Shown: positions 52,550-61,215, numbered from the stretch's first letter. The stretch: DNA of 64,000 bases from CBDBKE01 sp965218055 (GCA_965218055.1 CBDCKA010000002.1:124001-188000), one strand, 5' to 3'. Program-made: numbers and translations. The notes: generated from the sequence alone by a model not told the origin.

Positions 52550-53893
52550 TCACGGATGTAGCGTTACGTTTGCCTGAGGCCGGGGAACCAGCACGTCGGA
52601 AGTGAACCAGATGCGCAGCCGGTGCCCGGCGCGGATGGTGATGGTGGGCAGACGATTCAGGAAACGCTGCAGGATTTGGGTCGCGCTCTGGGCCAGTCCT
52701 TGCCCGGCTCCGGCCCGGAAACCCTCCAGGCCTCCGGCATAAGGGTTGGAGCCTCGCAGGGTGAGCCCTGAGAGAACTCCAATAGCGCCCGCGGCGGTGA
52801 ACATGGAGAGATAGTGCCGGTTCACCCGGTCCTTGAGCGCTCCCTCTCCGAGTTGGTTCAGGCCGTGAAATTCAAGCGACACCCAGCGCCCATCCGGGAA
52901 CAGCAAGCGGTGAAAACTGACGGCCAGCCGTGCCTGGTCTTGCTGCGTAACGGCCTGGGACGTGCCGATCACTCGCGTGCCGCGCGGCACCAGAATGCGT
53001 TGGCGATCTGCTGAGTAAAACGGTACCGAAACCACGGCCAGCACCGGGCCGGGGAAATCGCCGGAAAGTTGTGTCACCAGCGCGGCCTCCAAAAACGAGC
53101 CCTCATAGATCCGTTCCCAGCCGGGCGGATCTTCAGGCACTCCTACGCGGGGCGGCTCGGTGTAATCCGGCACCGGCGACGATCCGGCGGGCGAGGGCGA
53201 GGTCTCCGGCGGAGCCGTAGGCGCAGTGTTCGCTTGCAGAAGCGCCGCCTCCGCAGCCTTTGCTTCCGCTTCCAGGCTCGCCGTGGCCTGTCCAAACGAG
53301 TCGAGCGCCCGTTCGAGCGCCGCATCGTTGCGTGCTTGAGCCGAAGCAGCGGGCGCGTCATCTTCGGTCCCTTGCGCCGGGTCCGCTCCCGCGGCCCGGC
53401 CATCCGCTTGACGGTAGGTTTGCGCCACCGGCGCACTGCGAAGCGATCGGCGGCGGCGCTCTATTTCCTCGAGGCGCAACCGCTCGCGCAGCTTCCATTC
53501 TTCCTCGCTGTAGGGTTGTCCGGTGTCCTCGCTGTCTCCCGCGGCCCTCATTGCATCCATAGCCGAAACCCGCCCGGCAGCGATCCCGCCGGTCGTCGCG
53601 GGCAGTTGGGCAAGCGACCGCTCCGCATCCCGCACCGCCGCAATGCGCCGTTGTTGCTCCCGCTGGTCTTCTTCGGCGACCCGAGCCGCCATGCGGTCGG
53701 CAAAACTCCGGGGAGCTTGCGGGTCCGGTTCCGTTCCCGGCGCAACTGCGGTTTCACCGCCGCCGCCGAGGTAGATCCAGGCGGTCAAGAATCCGAGCAC
53801 CAGGAGAATCGTGATGCCGACGCCCCATTGCGTGACCATGCCGCCCGGCAGCGATCCCGCCGGTTTGGGGTAAAGACGCCTCCAAATGCTCAC
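52550..53893 (-). CDS. virB10: Type IV secretion core protein VirB10/TrbI
   Basis: 447 residues. Cytoplasmic start, one membrane helix (VGITILLVLGFLTAWIYLGG), a Pro/Ala/Glu-rich periplasmic linker (about 200 residues with ERLRLEEIERRRRSLRS), then the beta-barrel domain: FLEAALVTQLSGDFPGPVLAVV, ILVPRGTRVIGTSQAVTQ, LLFPDGRWVSLEFHG, NRHYLSMFTAAGAIGVLSGL and the end TITIRAGHRLRIWFTSDV. It spans both membranes and gates the channel. GTG 53893 overlaps the virB9 stop (GTGA). Confidence 0.92.
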   Translation of the reverse strand: MSIWRRLYPKPAGSLPGGMVTQWGVGITILLVLGFLTAWIYLGGGGETAVAPGTEPDPQAPRSFADRMAARVAEEDQREQQRRIAAVRDAERSLAQLPATTGGIAAGRVSAMDAMRAAGDSEDTGQPYSEEEWKLRERLRLEEIERRRRSLRSAPVAQTYRQADGRAAGADPAQGTEDDAPAASAQARNDAALERALDSFGQATASLEAEAKAAEAALLQANTAPTAPPETSPSPAGSSPVPDYTEPPRVGVPEDPPGWERIYEGSFLEAALVTQLSGDFPGPVLAVVSVPFYSADRQRILVPRGTRVIGTSQAVTQQDQARLAVSFHRLLFPDGRWVSLEFHGLNQLGEGALKDRVNRHYLSMFTAAGAIGVLSGLTLRGSNPYAGGLEGFRAGAGQGLAQSATQILQRFLNRLPTITIRAGHRLRIWFTSDVLVPRPQANVTLHP

Positions 53894-54705
53894 GGTCCGC
53901 TCTCCGGGCGCTCGAGCCGCCACTTGGCTTTTTGTTTGCCGATCTGCAACCAGCCTTCTCCCAAAAGATGCCGGGCGATATACAGCCCGTCCTCGCCCAG
54001 ATCGTAGGCGACAAGCGCCGGTTTGCCGTCTTTGAGTTCGTAGAGCGCCGGAGACTCCTGAGCGTTAGAGCGAAGGTAGGTAAAGCGCCCGTCATGCCAC
54101 ATTCCTTCGACCAGAAACGGCCACTTGCGGGCCTTATCCTCCAAGCGGTAGGGAAATTCGAGGCGCGTTGGATAGTCCGCCCGGAAAGCCTCGGCTTCTC
54201 CAGCCGCGAGGGCCGCCGCGTCCACCTGAGCGGCTTTGGCCGTTTTCATCGCCGCCTCGGCCATCTGCTGATACGCCGCGACCCGGGTCCGTGCGACAAA
54301 GGCGGGCTCATGAGGCGCTCCCGCGCCGGCCCGATCATCTTGTGGGGCCGCATCGATGCGAACGACGAGATGGGGCGTTTGGGCGCTTCGCTCGGTGACG
54401 AGAAACGAGTAGATTCTGCCGGACTCGCAAACCAGCGCGACGTTGGTGGTGACACCCTCCGCGATGGGTTTCAAGAAAGCGAGGTTGGCCGCCCCGGTCA
54501 GGTGCCAATACTCGCTGTCTCCCACTACGAAATCCAAGACGTTCTCCGTGGCCGGGAGCACGATGACGGTGGTATGCCGGGTCTTGGCCCGGATCTCAAT
54601 AATCTGGTCCTCGGCCTCGGTAAGCCGCAGCACCGGCCCGTCGTTCTGAGCGGTAAGAGGGGAAGCGGCGAACAGGAGCGCCGCCGCGAGTGGAATGAGT
54701 TTCAT
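53890..54705 (-). CDS. virB9: Type IV secretion core protein VirB9/TrbG
   Basis: 271 residues. Signal peptide (MKLIPLAAALLFAASPLTA), N-terminal domain with TVIVLPATENVLDFVVGDSEYWHLTGAANLAFLKPIAEGVTTNVALV in blocks typical of VirB9, and the C-terminal domain LRSNAQESPALYELKDGKP, LYIARHLLGEGWLQIGKQKA. Forms the outer part of the core complex with VirB10. ATG 54705 has GGAGGT upstream within the end of virB4. Confidence 0.9.
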   Translation of the reverse strand: MKLIPLAAALLFAASPLTAQNDGPVLRLTEAEDQIIEIRAKTRHTTVIVLPATENVLDFVVGDSEYWHLTGAANLAFLKPIAEGVTTNVALVCESGRIYSFLVTERSAQTPHLVVRIDAAPQDDRAGAGAPHEPAFVARTRVAAYQQMAEAAMKTAKAAQVDAAALAAGEAEAFRADYPTRLEFPYRLEDKARKWPFLVEGMWHDGRFTYLRSNAQESPALYELKDGKPALVAYDLGEDGLYIARHLLGEGWLQIGKQKAKWRLERPESGP

Positions 54706-54712
54706 GGATGAG

Positions 54713-57139
54713 CTACCTCCGTTTTGCGAGATGTTCAATGGCCCGTTCGAGGCCGTGTTTCTCCACTGCCTCCGCCCGTTTCCGGGCATCGAGCGGGGAT
54801 GAGGTGTAGAGCCAATAACTGGCCGGATCGACTTCAAGCCGCAAGATTCCCGCCGCGTCTGTGCGGCGCAGGTAAAGCTCGCGTTTCGGGATCAACCCCC
54901 GAATCGTGTTCACTTCCGCAGGGTTGAGCCGGAACGTCTCGGCGGCTTTCTCGGGGAGATCGGGATTGGCGAGAAAGAGCTTGGTCGGCATGGACTCCAA
55001 CAATGCCTCCGCGCCCGCGGTGCCGGTCACGTCCACCGCCGATTGAGTCGCCATGATTAAAGCCGCGTTCTTCTTGCGCCAGGTCTTGGCGGCCTCGGCC
55101 AGATAACTCAGCACCGCCGGATCCCGCAGATAGCGCCAGGCCTCGTCCACCACCATGAGCTTGACGCGGGCCGTCTCGGCAGGGTCTTCCAAGGCCAACC
55201 GCATCCGCTCCAGCAGGTAGAACAGCGCCGCTTCGCAGAGGTCTTCGTGCTCCGCCGCACCGGCCATGTCGATCACCTGCCAGTCTTGGAGATTGAGGTC
55301 GTCGCCATCCGCCGGATTATCGAAGTAACGGCCCCAGGCTCCCCCGCCGTGCCAGCGGTCCAACGCGGGCCACATCTTTGAGGGGAGCGAGCGAACCAAT
55401 ACCCCCAACTGCCTCCGCTCGGGCGGGAAGGCATATAAATCCTCGACGCGGGACCGGATCTCGCTCGGGTCTTCGCCGCTGAGCGTCCATCCTCCGATCC
55501 GCAACAGCCGCGATATCCAGCCGGTGAGGAATTGGTAGGAGCGTTCGCCCGGTGGCAAAGAAAACGGGCGCAGGCGAAAGCTGCCTTCCCCGGAGCTTTC
55601 CCCGGGCGAAAGCTCCATATATCCGCCTCCCAGAAAGCTCGTCAGCCAACGGTAGGAACCGCCCAGATCGAGGATGAGAACCCGCGGATCGTATTGAAGC
55701 GCTTCGACCAGGAGAAAGTTCAAAGCGAAGCTCTTGCCCGCGCCGGTCGCCCCGAGAACGAGCGTGTGCCCCACGTCACCCTGAAACAGATCGTAGTGGT
55801 AGGGTGTCCGCCATTGGGTTTCGAGGACCGCCAGTGCCGGCCGGCGCAAGTGTCCGCTCCGAGGCGATCCGACCGGAGGACCGAAAATCGGAGCCATCGA
55901 AGCGACCGCGCCCGCCGAGACGAAAACAGAGCGGACCTGCCGCCGCCGGGGTTGGGCGGGCATCCGGCTGAACCACGCCGGAAGCTGGCCGTAGCCTTCG
56001 CGGATGAGCTTCGCGTCGTGGCTTGCAAAGATCCGGCGGATATCGCCGTCCAGGCGCTCGGTGCGCTCCAACGGGCCGTGGATGGCAACGGTGAGCGACA
56101 GATCGCCGTAAGCGATCCCGTCTGTTTCCAGTTCCACCAGCGCGTCCCCCAGGCGGTCGGATTCGGCGGCGGCGGCCGAGTCCACCATGGCCGCCGCCGT
56201 CCCTTCCGTTTCCTGCATGTGCGCGGCCATCGAGTAGCGCTTCGAGAAGTAATGCCTCTGAGCGCCGCGAATCTTTCGGCGGGCGGCTTCCAGGCGCTGA
56301 GGCCGCCATTCCAGCGCGACCGTCATCGTCGCGTCGAGCCGGTAAAGATCCTGTAGAAGATTCGCCCGCGCCGTGCCGGGCGGGGAGAGAAGCGAGTAGA
56401 GGATGACCGGCTCGCCATCGAGCCGCAGATGGCGCCGCTCGGCCTCGAGTTCCGAGACGGCCAGCCGCCAACTCATTCCGCTTCCGGTCTCGCCGTCCCA
56501 GAAGGTTCCGGGCCGATTCGTGAGTTCGCTCAGAACGAGAGACGCCTCCCGTGCTTCGAGCAAGTGCAACGGCGTTAGATCGCCGACCAGCGCTCGGCTG
56601 GCCTCCACCAACTGCCGGAAACTTGTGGCCGCCGCCTGGATGTGCGAGTACAGGTAAACGGATTCGTGCTTGTTCCGCCGCCGGGCCATCCAGTTCTTGG
56701 CATAGGCCAGCCACCACGGCCCACTTGTTCGCTCGGTGGCGACGGCGGCCAGTTGCGGATCGTGACACCAGGCAACATAGGTGCTCACTTCCTGTACCCG
56801 GTTCGCCAGGAAAGCCCGGCGCTTGCGCCGTCCGAGCGCAGCCACTCCCGCCGCCGCGCCGTCATCAGGATCCAAGGCGCTCGGCCTGCGAAACAGATAG
56901 AAATAGAGCCGGGTCCGCGAATCGCAACCGGAAAGCATCCTCTGCCAGCGGTCCAGCACGCGGTCCAGCTGCTCGGGGGTTTGGCCGTCCAGGACACTCG
57001 GAAAGAGCCGCCCTAAGCTGACCAGCTCCCCGGAGCGGGTGAGGCAGGTGCGGCCATCCTCAAGCCAGCCCCAATAAGGCAGTTCCTCGGCCAGCGCACC
57101 GGCTGATTCGTAATCCAGAATTTCCCGGTCCACATTCAT
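54713..57139 (-). CDS. virB4: Type IV secretion ATPase VirB4/TrbE
   Basis: 808 residues. N-terminal VirB4 domain (LPYWGWLEDGRTCLTRSGEL), then AAA-type C-terminal domain with Walker A LGATGAGKSFALNFLLVEAL near residue 465, Walker B ARVKLMVVDEAWRYLRDP, and KLFLANPDLPEKAAETF. VirB4 powers pilus assembly and substrate transfer. Its start is 3 bases before virB3's stop region (gap between 57139 and 57143), so genes are tightly packed. Confidence 0.95.
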   Translation of the reverse strand: MNVDREILDYESAGALAEELPYWGWLEDGRTCLTRSGELVSLGRLFPSVLDGQTPEQLDRVLDRWQRMLSGCDSRTRLYFYLFRRPSALDPDDGAAAGVAALGRRKRRAFLANRVQEVSTYVAWCHDPQLAAVATERTSGPWWLAYAKNWMARRRNKHESVYLYSHIQAAATSFRQLVEASRALVGDLTPLHLLEAREASLVLSELTNRPGTFWDGETGSGMSWRLAVSELEAERRHLRLDGEPVILYSLLSPPGTARANLLQDLYRLDATMTVALEWRPQRLEAARRKIRGAQRHYFSKRYSMAAHMQETEGTAAAMVDSAAAAESDRLGDALVELETDGIAYGDLSLTVAIHGPLERTERLDGDIRRIFASHDAKLIREGYGQLPAWFSRMPAQPRRRQVRSVFVSAGAVASMAPIFGPPVGSPRSGHLRRPALAVLETQWRTPYHYDLFQGDVGHTLVLGATGAGKSFALNFLLVEALQYDPRVLILDLGGSYRWLTSFLGGGYMELSPGESSGEGSFRLRPFSLPPGERSYQFLTGWISRLLRIGGWTLSGEDPSEIRSRVEDLYAFPPERRQLGVLVRSLPSKMWPALDRWHGGGAWGRYFDNPADGDDLNLQDWQVIDMAGAAEHEDLCEAALFYLLERMRLALEDPAETARVKLMVVDEAWRYLRDPAVLSYLAEAAKTWRKKNAALIMATQSAVDVTGTAGAEALLESMPTKLFLANPDLPEKAAETFRLNPAEVNTIRGLIPKRELYLRRTDAAGILRLEVDPASYWLYTSSPLDARKRAEAVEKHGLERAIEHLAKRR

Positions 57140-57142
57140 GAG

Positions 57143-57439
57143 CTATCGCCGCATCAGGAGATACCAGGGGGCCGCGCTCCACTTGCCGGGATCGTAGCGG
57201 GCGCGAAACTTGGCCGATGCCCGCAGAATTTCAAGCATGTGGGGGTCCTGCTTCCAGGCCCAGAATCCCGCGCCGTACAGCAGCGTAAAGATGACCGCGC
57301 CGACGACGATGCTGTCGATGGCGTTCCACATCGCCAGCCCCAGGGTGGCGCTCAAGAGAAACCAGCGCCGCTCGACTCCCAGGATCGTGAGGGGTTTCGA
57401 GAGCGCCGGGTAGCCGCGCCAGCTCTTGCCGCGCTCCAT
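57143..57439 (-). CDS. virB3: Type IV secretion membrane protein VirB3/TrbD-like
   Basis: 98 residues from ATG 57439, which overlaps the virB2 stop (TGATG). Start ALSKPLTILGVERRWFLLSA is close to the VirB3/TrbD N-terminus, with two membrane helices (WFLLSATLGLAMWNAI, VVGAVIFTLLYGAGFW) and a C-terminal segment with DPHMLEILRASAKFRARYDPG. Longer in-frame open sequence exists upstream, but it is the shadow of virB2. Confidence 0.87.
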   Translation of the reverse strand: MERGKSWRGYPALSKPLTILGVERRWFLLSATLGLAMWNAIDSIVVGAVIFTLLYGAGFWAWKQDPHMLEILRASAKFRARYDPGKWSAAPWYLLMRR

Positions 57440-57732
57440 CAAAAGAGCCACGCCAGGAAGTTCGCCGCGCCCATGGCCATGCCCAGGCCGAAAACGATCC
57501 CGGCCAAGGCCCGCTTGCTGCTGCCTTCCCCAAAGGCGAACATGAGCCCGCCCACGACAATGGCAATGAGGCTCAATCCCCGGGCAATCGGCCCGGTAAA
57601 CGCCTGTTCGAGCACGTCCACGGCCTGCAGCCAGGGACTCACGCCTTGCGCCAGTCCTTCGTCGGCCGCTACCAAAATCATCAACGCGACGAGCGCGCCA
57701 CGCTTCCAGATTCGGCAATTTTTCATCGTCAT
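57439..57732 (-). CDS. virB2: Type IV secretion pilin VirB2/TrbC-like
   Basis: 97 residues. Signal peptide (ALVALMILVAADEGLAQG), then two hydrophobic helices (GPIARGLSLIAIVVGGLMFAFG and GIVFGLGMAMGAANFLAWLF) separated by a short basic loop (EGSSKRAL), the standard TrbC/VirB2 pilin layout. ATG 57732 has a GAAAGGGGG word upstream. Mature subunit would be the conjugative pilus building block. Confidence 0.88.
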   Translation of the reverse strand: MTMKNCRIWKRGALVALMILVAADEGLAQGVSPWLQAVDVLEQAFTGPIARGLSLIAIVVGGLMFAFGEGSSKRALAGIVFGLGMAMGAANFLAWLF

Positions 57733-57764
57733 GCCATCCCCCTTTCTCTGGTTTGATCCGTTGT

Positions 57765-58088
57765 TCATGCTCCCGGAAATTGGCCCCGATCCTCGTTGTC
57801 GAGCTTCGCGGTGAGGTCGGTTTGCCCGCCCTCCCCGCGCCGGATCGACCGCTCCACCAGATCGACCTTGCGGCCCACGTCGGCCAGCCCCACAGATCGG
57901 GCGGCGCCGTAAATCAGCATCGCTACGGAAACCACCCCCAGCCCCCCGTACCAAGCAACAGGTATCCAATAGTCGGTGAGGATGATTCCCAGGTGCGGCT
58001 TCAGATAAGCGAAACTCTCTCCGGCGATCATCACCGACACCGCCAAGATGCTGGCCGTGAGTCCGATGCTGATCTTCCAGGGCTGCAT
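57765..58088 (-). CDS. Small membrane protein of the transfer operon, unknown function
   Basis: 107 residues. Two membrane helices (ISIGLTASILAVSVMIAGESF and WIPVAWYGGLGVVSVAMLIYGAA), then a hydrophilic tail with a short amphipathic helix (VGRKVDLVERSIRRGEGG). It lies between the unknown protein at 58096 and virB2, 7 and 32 bases away. It could be a channel accessory such as an entry-exclusion protein; this is only suggested by size and position. Confidence 0.6.
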   Translation of the reverse strand: MQPWKISIGLTASILAVSVMIAGESFAYLKPHLGIILTDYWIPVAWYGGLGVVSVAMLIYGAARSVGLADVGRKVDLVERSIRRGEGGQTDLTAKLDNEDRGQFPGA

Positions 58089-58095
58089 GATGGAT

Positions 58096-58995
58096 TCAGA
58101 GTTCGACGGTGGCCTTATCTCCGCCCCGTCCCCTGCCGCCTCCGCCTCCGTCCCTGCCGCCATCGCTCCGCAAGGCGCGCGCAATCAGCGCTGACGCCTT
58201 CCCGCCGCTGCCGTGCATCTGAAAGCCCGCGGCGGCTTTCATGGCGATGGCGCTGGTGCGGTAGTGTTCGGTTGCAATCTCGATATTGACCCGGCCGCCG
58301 CGGCCTTCCGCGTCGGTGTATTCCAGTTGCGCATCGGGGTACAGCACCCGCCCGTCTCGGACCGGAAGTCCCAGCTCGTCGGCGGCCTGGAAGCGGGCGG
58401 CGTCTGCCGCCTCTTTCCCGCCGCGAGTTCGAGCTGTTTCCCCGGCGCGGGCAATGTCTTTTTTCATTTCCGCGTCGATGCGGACCCGGTCGACGATGGC
58501 TCCCCGCTCGGCCAGCCGGACGTGTTCGATCTGCGCGGCCCGATAGATGGCTGCGTCGTGTTGCAGTTCCCCTCGCTTCACCAGCCCGGCCCAAGCCCGT
58601 TGATCTTTGTCAAACCCTTGTTGGTGCGCGAGACGGCGGGCGCGGGCGGCGCCGGCCCGCGTGAGGGTGAGCACTTTGTAGGAGCCACCCTTGGGACCGC
58701 TGGCCTGATACTCCCGCATGAAGCCGCCGCGAATCATGCGATCCACGGCCCGGCGGGTGGCGTAGGGGTGGCCTTCAAAATGAGCTTCGCTGAGGTCGCG
58801 GTAGGAGACGCCGCGGTACATCCCCACGTCGGCCAGCGCTCGATCCGAGCGGTCCTCGAAACTTCGCCGCTGGTGGCGGGGCTCATGTTCCCGCCGATGA
58901 CCTTCCCGTGCTTTCTCCCGCTTGCCATTGTCGCGGGGATCGTCACCGCCCGGCGAGCGGGCGTGGCTGCGGATCAAGTCTCGGGGGTCGAACAT
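58096..58995 (-). CDS. Element-encoded winged-helix protein of unknown function
   Basis: 299 residues. A charged head (REKAREGHRREHEPRHQRR), a winged-helix-like region (MYRGVSYRDLSEAHFEGHPY, TRRAVDRMIRGGFMREY, YKVLTLTRAGAARARRLA), then a C-terminal part with GRVLYPDAQLEYTDAEGRGG and RVNIEIATEHYRTSAI that has a D-x-x-x-E-Y-x-D-x-E layout like a nuclease core. The end is Gly/Asp/Arg-rich. This recalls replication-relaxation or MobC-type proteins but is not a clear match. AAGGAGCCGTT precedes the ATG at 58995. Candidate for a DNA-processing role because no relaxase was found. Confidence 0.6.
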   Translation of the reverse strand: MFDPRDLIRSHARSPGGDDPRDNGKREKAREGHRREHEPRHQRRSFEDRSDRALADVGMYRGVSYRDLSEAHFEGHPYATRRAVDRMIRGGFMREYQASGPKGGSYKVLTLTRAGAARARRLAHQQGFDKDQRAWAGLVKRGELQHDAAIYRAAQIEHVRLAERGAIVDRVRIDAEMKKDIARAGETARTRGGKEAADAARFQAADELGLPVRDGRVLYPDAQLEYTDAEGRGGRVNIEIATEHYRTSAIAMKAAAGFQMHGSGGKASALIARALRSDGGRDGGGGGRGRGGDKATVEL

Positions 58996-59022
58996 AACGG
59001 CTCCTTACAGGAGGCGGCCCGA

Positions 59023-60090
59023 TCAGCGGCTCGGGCCGGTGTTTCGTTGCAGTTCCTTTCCTTGCTGCGGCGTCGGGCTTGGAGTTTGGCTGATCTGCGG
59101 TCCCTGGGCGTGGGAGTATTTCTGCGTGAGGCCGTCCTTCTGTTCCTTGCCGGGAGTCTCGCGGGTTTGAGTGCGCCCTGTCAGATAATCGCTCATGCGT
59201 TGCGCCTCCCCTGCTGCGCGGTGGATCTCTCGCGGATCTTCTTCCAGCACCTTCACCCAGTTCTCGACGTACGCCGCGCCGCGCTTCGGATCATGCCCGA
59301 CACCGACCCTCTCCCCCGTCATCATGGCGCTTATTTCGGCCCGCAGTTCCTCGCGGGCGTATTCCGGCGAACCAAACCCCTTGTCTAATCCCTCTTTGAG
59401 TGATTCCCGGTCCATCCGTTCCGGGTGGCCGGTGGCGTGGCCCAGTTCGTGCATCGCCGTTTGGTAGTAGGCGTTGGCCGTGGGGAACTGTTCGCGCTCC
59501 GGGAGCACCACTTTATCCTGGTGCATGTTGTAGTACGCTCGATCTCCAGCAACATGGGACACGGCCACTCCGCTTGCGTCGATGAGCCGATCCGCTTCCC
59601 GGTGCGCTTGCCACTCGGGCGGCGCTTGCGCGGTGCGCGACGGAAGGTTGAGTCCGTCGGCTTGCTCGACGTTGAACACCGTGTACTGCCGCACGACGGG
59701 CTGACTGCGTCGATACTCCTCATAGACCTGCTTCCCGTCCTTGTCCTTGAGCGGCTGCCCGGCCTCGTCTTTGATCGTCTCTCTCGCCCGGTCAGTGAAA
59801 AAAAGCACCTTGGTTCCCCGTTCCCCTTTACGGACCTGTCCGCCCGCCGCTTCGATCTGGCCGTACGTTCCCCAACGGTTATCTCCGCGGCTCTGGCGGA
59901 TGCCCCTGCTCATCAGGTAGAGACTGTTGCCGCCCGTGTAGGATTTGCCGGTCGAGAAGTTCTCCGGGGTGCATTTCTCACCTGGCCTCCACGGTTTCTG
60001 CCAGGGCGCGACCCCGGCCTTGATCTGTTCAATGATTTCGTCTGAAACCTGGCGGGCGTATTCTTTGGATCGCTCCCAAAAGTTTGTCAT
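59023..60090 (-). CDS. ardC: ArdC-like antirestriction protein
   Basis: 355 residues. N-terminal single-strand DNA-binding domain (WQKPWRPGEKCTPENFSTGKSYTGGNSLYLM in blocks, GGQVRKGERGTKVLFF) and C-terminal zincin-like peptidase with HELGHATGHPERM and EELRAEISAMMTGERVGVGHD. ArdC proteins protect incoming single-stranded DNA from host nucleases after conjugation. The tail after residue 310 is Gln/Thr-rich. Typical of ICE and plasmid leading regions. Confidence 0.9.
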   Translation of the reverse strand: MTNFWERSKEYARQVSDEIIEQIKAGVAPWQKPWRPGEKCTPENFSTGKSYTGGNSLYLMSRGIRQSRGDNRWGTYGQIEAAGGQVRKGERGTKVLFFTDRARETIKDEAGQPLKDKDGKQVYEEYRRSQPVVRQYTVFNVEQADGLNLPSRTAQAPPEWQAHREADRLIDASGVAVSHVAGDRAYYNMHQDKVVLPEREQFPTANAYYQTAMHELGHATGHPERMDRESLKEGLDKGFGSPEYAREELRAEISAMMTGERVGVGHDPKRGAAYVENWVKVLEEDPREIHRAAGEAQRMSDYLTGRTQTRETPGKEQKDGLTQKYSHAQGPQISQTPSPTPQQGKELQRNTGPSR

Positions 60091-60092
60091 GG

Positions 60093-60284
60093 CTATCGGC
60101 AGGCGTCCTTCTGCGCCTCGATGATGTCTCCCAGCTCCCCTACGTCCTCGAAACTCACCCCGATCCGAGCCGCAAGCTCGTGGGGCAGTTCGACGGGATG
60201 CCCGCGCTTTAGGGCCTCGTGAAATTCCTCCTCGGTTTCAACCGACAGGTATTTCTCTTCGGCTTGTTCCTTTTCTTGAATCAT
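60093..60284 (-). CDS. Small acidic protein of the element
   Basis: 63 residues. MIQEKEQAEEKYLSVETEEE start, then FHEALKRGHPVELPHELAARIG and a helical end; about a quarter Glu/Asp. GAGGAAG precedes the ATG, so it is well supported. Lies 2 bases upstream of ardC. No known family recognised; could be a small antitoxin-like or regulatory protein. Confidence 0.65.
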   Translation of the reverse strand: MIQEKEQAEEKYLSVETEEEFHEALKRGHPVELPHELAARIGVSFEDVGELGDIIEAQKDACR

Positions 60285-60294
60285 GATTTCTTCC

Positions 60295-60732
60295 TCATTT
60301 CTGCCTCTCTGGGCCGATCGTCTTCACGCCCACACGCCCGCACAGGATGCAAACGGGCCGGATGGCCGTTTGGAGCCGCTCAAACCGTGGCCGATCATGA
60401 AATATCTCCGCCCATGACGTGCTCATTCCCTTTTCCGTCCATGGCTCCCCGACCTTGTCCGATCGACCCCTGCCGGCGGAAGTGTGATCTGTCACGCTCC
60501 TGAGGCGGCAACGTTCTCGGTAGGCCCGCTGGCGGTCGCGGTGATCGAGCCGGGCTTCCCGGCTTTGCTGGTAGCGCCGGTTGGCGCGCCGCCTCTGTTG
60601 CTGCCGCGCTTTCTGTCGGCATCTATCCCCGCAGTAGCGATGCCCCCGGTAGCAGGAACTGCAGATGTAAAACATCACCCCGCAACCCGACCCTCGACAG
60701 AACAACTGCCGTAACACCACTTCTCTGGCCAT
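60295..60732 (-). CDS. Zinc-finger-like protein of the element
   Basis: 145 residues. Eight Cys in the first half: FCRGSGCGVMFYICSSCYRG and HRYCGDRCRQKA, a two-site zinc-binding pattern, followed by a very basic helix (RRRANRRYQQSREARLDHRDR) and an end with CILCGRVGV. Such Cys-rich basic proteins recur in mobile elements, often as DNA-binding accessory proteins. ATG 60732 fits the Cys motif; longer in-frame sequence upstream is not supported. First gene of the transfer operon. Confidence 0.65.
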   Translation of the reverse strand: MAREVVLRQLFCRGSGCGVMFYICSSCYRGHRYCGDRCRQKARQQQRRRANRRYQQSREARLDHRDRQRAYRERCRLRSVTDHTSAGRGRSDKVGEPWTEKGMSTSWAEIFHDRPRFERLQTAIRPVCILCGRVGVKTIGPERQK

Positions 60733-60827
60733 CGCACCCCGCACGGGTGTGGACAACGGCCTTCTGTCGTAGCACGCTGGCCTTGCTGTTGCTGGAGTCG
60801 TGCCCTTTGACCGGGACTGCCATAAAC

Positions 60828-60859
60828 AAAACCCCGATCGCTCTAACGATCGGGGGTTT
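60828..60859 (-). terminator. Strong hairpin terminator upstream of the transfer operon
   Basis: Arms CCCCGATCG / CGATCGGGG with a 6-base loop; in minus-strand direction the stem ends in TTTTGTTT, as in a Rho-independent terminator. It would end transcripts coming from the 61-kb side and so isolate the transfer operon. It may also act as attenuator. Confidence 0.7.
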
Positions 60860-60868
60860 CCCTTTCGC

Positions 60869-61152
60869 TTAATGCCCCAGCAAGTTGGGGCGGAACAGCT
60901 TGAGGCAATCTGCGACCTGGATCCGGACTCCCCGCAGGAGCGGGAGCCGCCGCGAGGATTTGGCCGCAACTGAGCGGAAGGCCTTCAGCAGGGGAAGGCC
61001 CTGAGCTCCCCTGTAAGACGCTGTAATCGATCCGGGGGCACTAGGACACCTCGGGAGGGCCAAAACGACTCGTGAAGGCGCTTCACCACTTCACCCGCTT
61101 CGATTAGGTGGATCAACTCGTGAGAGGCGCCCTGGCCGACCTGGAACCACAA
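60869..61152 (-). pseudogene. Remnant or small gene on the minus strand before the terminator
   Basis: From a TTG at 61152 a frame reads WFQVGQGASHELIHLIEAGE and on to GVLVPPDRLQRLTGELRAF, then stops at 60985. A second protein-like stretch follows in another frame (AAKSSRRLPLLRGVRIQVAD to LLGH, stop at 60869), directly before the hairpin terminator. This looks like one gene broken by a frameshift or two fragments. No family recognised. No Shine-Dalgarno was found. Confidence 0.3.
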
Positions 61153-61186
61153 GCCGTTAGACCGACAAGAACTTCCGTTGACTTCG

Positions 61187-61215
61187 TATGCATCATTGAT
61201 GCAGACTGATGCATA
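61187..61215. promoter_or_regulatory. Nested palindromes at the vapB start (likely autoregulatory operator)
   Basis: TATGCATCA (61187-61195) and TGATGCATA (61207-61215) are perfect 9-bp complements 11 bases apart. Inside, TGCATCA-T-TGATGCA is a second perfect palindrome sharing the left arm. Three half-sites TGATGCA thus overlap the translation start. VapBC complexes usually bind such sites to repress their own operon. Confidence 0.6.

Larger units (their letters stand above)
43933..60860. mobile_element. Integrative and conjugative element (minimum extent)
   Basis: Integrase and excisionase next to tRNA-Pro plus a nearly complete VirB/D-type transfer gene set (B2, B3, B4, B5, B6, B8, B9, B10, B11, D4), all on the minus strand with overlapping stops and starts, and an ArdC-type antirestriction gene. 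VirB1 and VirB7 were not recognised, nor a standard relaxase. The right end was not found; VapBC and restriction genes to 64000 may be cargo of the same element. Confidence 0.85.
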
